Assembly: GCA_963931925.1 (NCBI GenBank) | Contig: OZ007576.1 | Location: 12,475,082-12,539,081 of the forward strand | DNA from: Onchidella celtica | Lineage: Eukaryota > Mollusca > Gastropoda > Systellommatophora > Onchidiidae | Direction: 5' to 3' | DNA: 64,000 nucleotides | Part shown: positions 62,613-64,000 of the stretch, in pieces | Layout of the letters: each line of letters starts with the position of its first letter | Numbering within the stretch: the stretch's first letter is position 1 | Notes under the pieces: model-generated | The model's input: the letters and a program-made list of their open reading frames with translations, nothing else | The model's database searches: none | Told to the model about the DNA's origin: nothing | Translations under genes and position numbers: made by a program

Positions 62613-64000
62613 CGCACATAGATCATAATTTATTCCTGGAACCAGCATTGAGTGTCAACCTCTCGGATCTTACTTACCCCAGTGACCCATTAAATATTGG
62701 TGTGACAAATCTAGGCCTAATTTCGATGTTGAGGGTATAAGGGGTGGGGGTGGGGTTGTGTGTGTTTGTGTGGGAGGGGGGTGGGGACTGGAGCAGCAAT
62801 ATCAAGAATAAAACACACAACTCACGTCATTACACAGAGATTATGCTATTCGACAGCTAAATTTTTTTTAGAGTGATGGATCTGACCATGCTCCAGCTCC
62901 GTGCATGTGGAATATTTTTGAGTGTGAATTGAAGAGCGTTTTTTTTCTGTACATTTTCTGTATTTATTTGCCTCTGTACCAACATGCACCAATAAATGTT
63001 GAGGTTTGAGGAAAGTTCGCTTTAAATGTCGCTCGCTTTACACAGGGGAGAAGCTGGCGTGACTCTACATCGAAAAGATTGACCTGACCCTGCGGTAAAG
63101 AAACCCCAGGGAAACTATGTCATGAGGTCAGGGCCGCTGAGAAAATAGAACGTTTAAAAACACTGCTGTGTTTCCCCTTCATGTCCCGGTTGCCAAGATT
63201 TCAGTTGCTGAACATTATTACATGGCAAACTGCCCTGACTCCACAAAGAACTACCGTACGTGCATGCGTAGCTGCCGACGATATACAGGATAACCCTTTG
63301 CTTTCTTCTCTTTAGATTTTAAAAACGAAAATGAGCGATAATATTGATAGGGGGCCGGTAGTAGAGGTACCATTTAGAAAAGACAAAGACCGTACATTTT
63401 GACATTAGGTTATCGTAAGAGGTCAAAATTTTAACTTCTGAATGCTTGTTGTAATCTGCTTATTTCCACGTGTTCACAACACTCTTGAGAAGTGTGCGAT
63501 AAGGTAAGTGCAATTGTGGAGCTGATCGTTATTAATTGGTGGTACACTGAGTTTCTGATCCTTCATTTCAGAACATATTGAAATTCAGCACAGCTGTCAT
63601 AAAACTGGAGCCCAAGAGTGCCTGGGCATAGGCTGAAACAATACCACGTAATAAGGTAGGCTCGTGAGAGACATGTTTGTGTTTCGAAAACAAGGCAAAG
63701 ATATCCACAGTTGTCATGTTCTTCCGATGCGCATTTTGAAAAGGGTAAAGCTGAACATGATCGTTTTCTCTAAGAATGACCTTTGTTGTACCAACAACTA
63801 ACAAGGTGAAATGCAAACCTTCTGAATTATGAATGTAGTTACAACATGTGTAAAACAGATGCACAATTATTCCAACAAACTCCAAATCAGGGCCTCTCAT
63901 TTTGTATTGCTGGGCTGTCTTTGGTAGTCCGGCTATTCAAAGAATAGTCACATTGTTTTTGTATCCTGTGTATTATGGTATTTTTACTGTTACCTTTGTT
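62613..64000. other. Upstream DNAH10 intron or intergenic, no exon found
   Basis: The exon preceding window exon 1 should encode the AAA4 Walker B region; nothing matching is seen. A 110-codon minus-strand frame at 63568-63900 (SAYAQALLGSSFMTAVLNF near its end) is not repetitive but matches no family I know. Confidence 0.35.

Noticed and set aside
61859..62626. 255-codon minus and 222-codon plus frames that look like a repeat protein
   Set aside because: The 81-bp unit keeps all these frames open; they lie inside a foldback element.

Overview
This is animal nuclear DNA from a ciliated invertebrate. Both genes are split by GT-AG introns, non-coding DNA is AT-rich and full of SINE/MITE-type repeats, and one gene is an axonemal dynein. 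The repeat landscape and an NXPE-type gene suggest a mollusc (gastropod-like), but that is inference; nothing here fixes the species. There are no bacterial operons, CRISPR arrays or rRNA genes.

Layout. 1-6.9 kb: intergenic, with a frameshifted THAP9/P-element-like transposase relic (1694-2483), the 3' end of a LINE (about 3479-3690), a palindromic minisatellite (about 4905-5205) and an hAT-like MITE. 7.0-18.3 kb, plus strand: an NXPE-family gene (neurexophilin-like plus PC-esterase domains), eight exons whose phases fit exactly (1638 nt, 545 aa); the first exon is the least certain. 20.4-60.3 kb, minus strand, tail-to-tail with NXPE: the 3' part of the inner-arm dynein heavy chain DNAH10. 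Thirty-one exons sum to 4731 nt (1576 aa plus stop) with every junction in phase, running from AAA4 through stalk, microtubule-binding domain, AAA5 and AAA6 to the C-terminal barrel. More 5' exons must lie beyond 64 kb. 60.3-64 kb: repeats, no convincing exon.

The dynein introns are the interesting part. (i) A foldback element at 55.07-55.43 kb carries a DNA-level copy of part of a dynein exon plus its intron (Pack-MITE-like). (ii) A degraded copy of another dynein exon lies in an intron at 28.52-29.03 kb and is itself split by a MITE with target-site duplication. (iii) A 1.23-kb Mutator-like element with a broken transposase sits inside another MITE (44.16-45.40 kb). (iv) A MITE family carries a CTCF-like core motif. 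(v) Several minisatellites have visible histories: a 32-bp array grown inside a SINE, a 254-bp dimeric array, and an 81-bp array with 243-bp higher-order period inside the same foldback family as (i). (vi) One splice acceptor is formed by the edge of a hexanucleotide microsatellite.

The two genes are unlikely to work together: DNAH10 is an axonemal motor of motile cilia, while NXPE proteins are secretory-pathway proteins. Long apparent reading frames in the arrays are artefacts of repeat units divisible by three.
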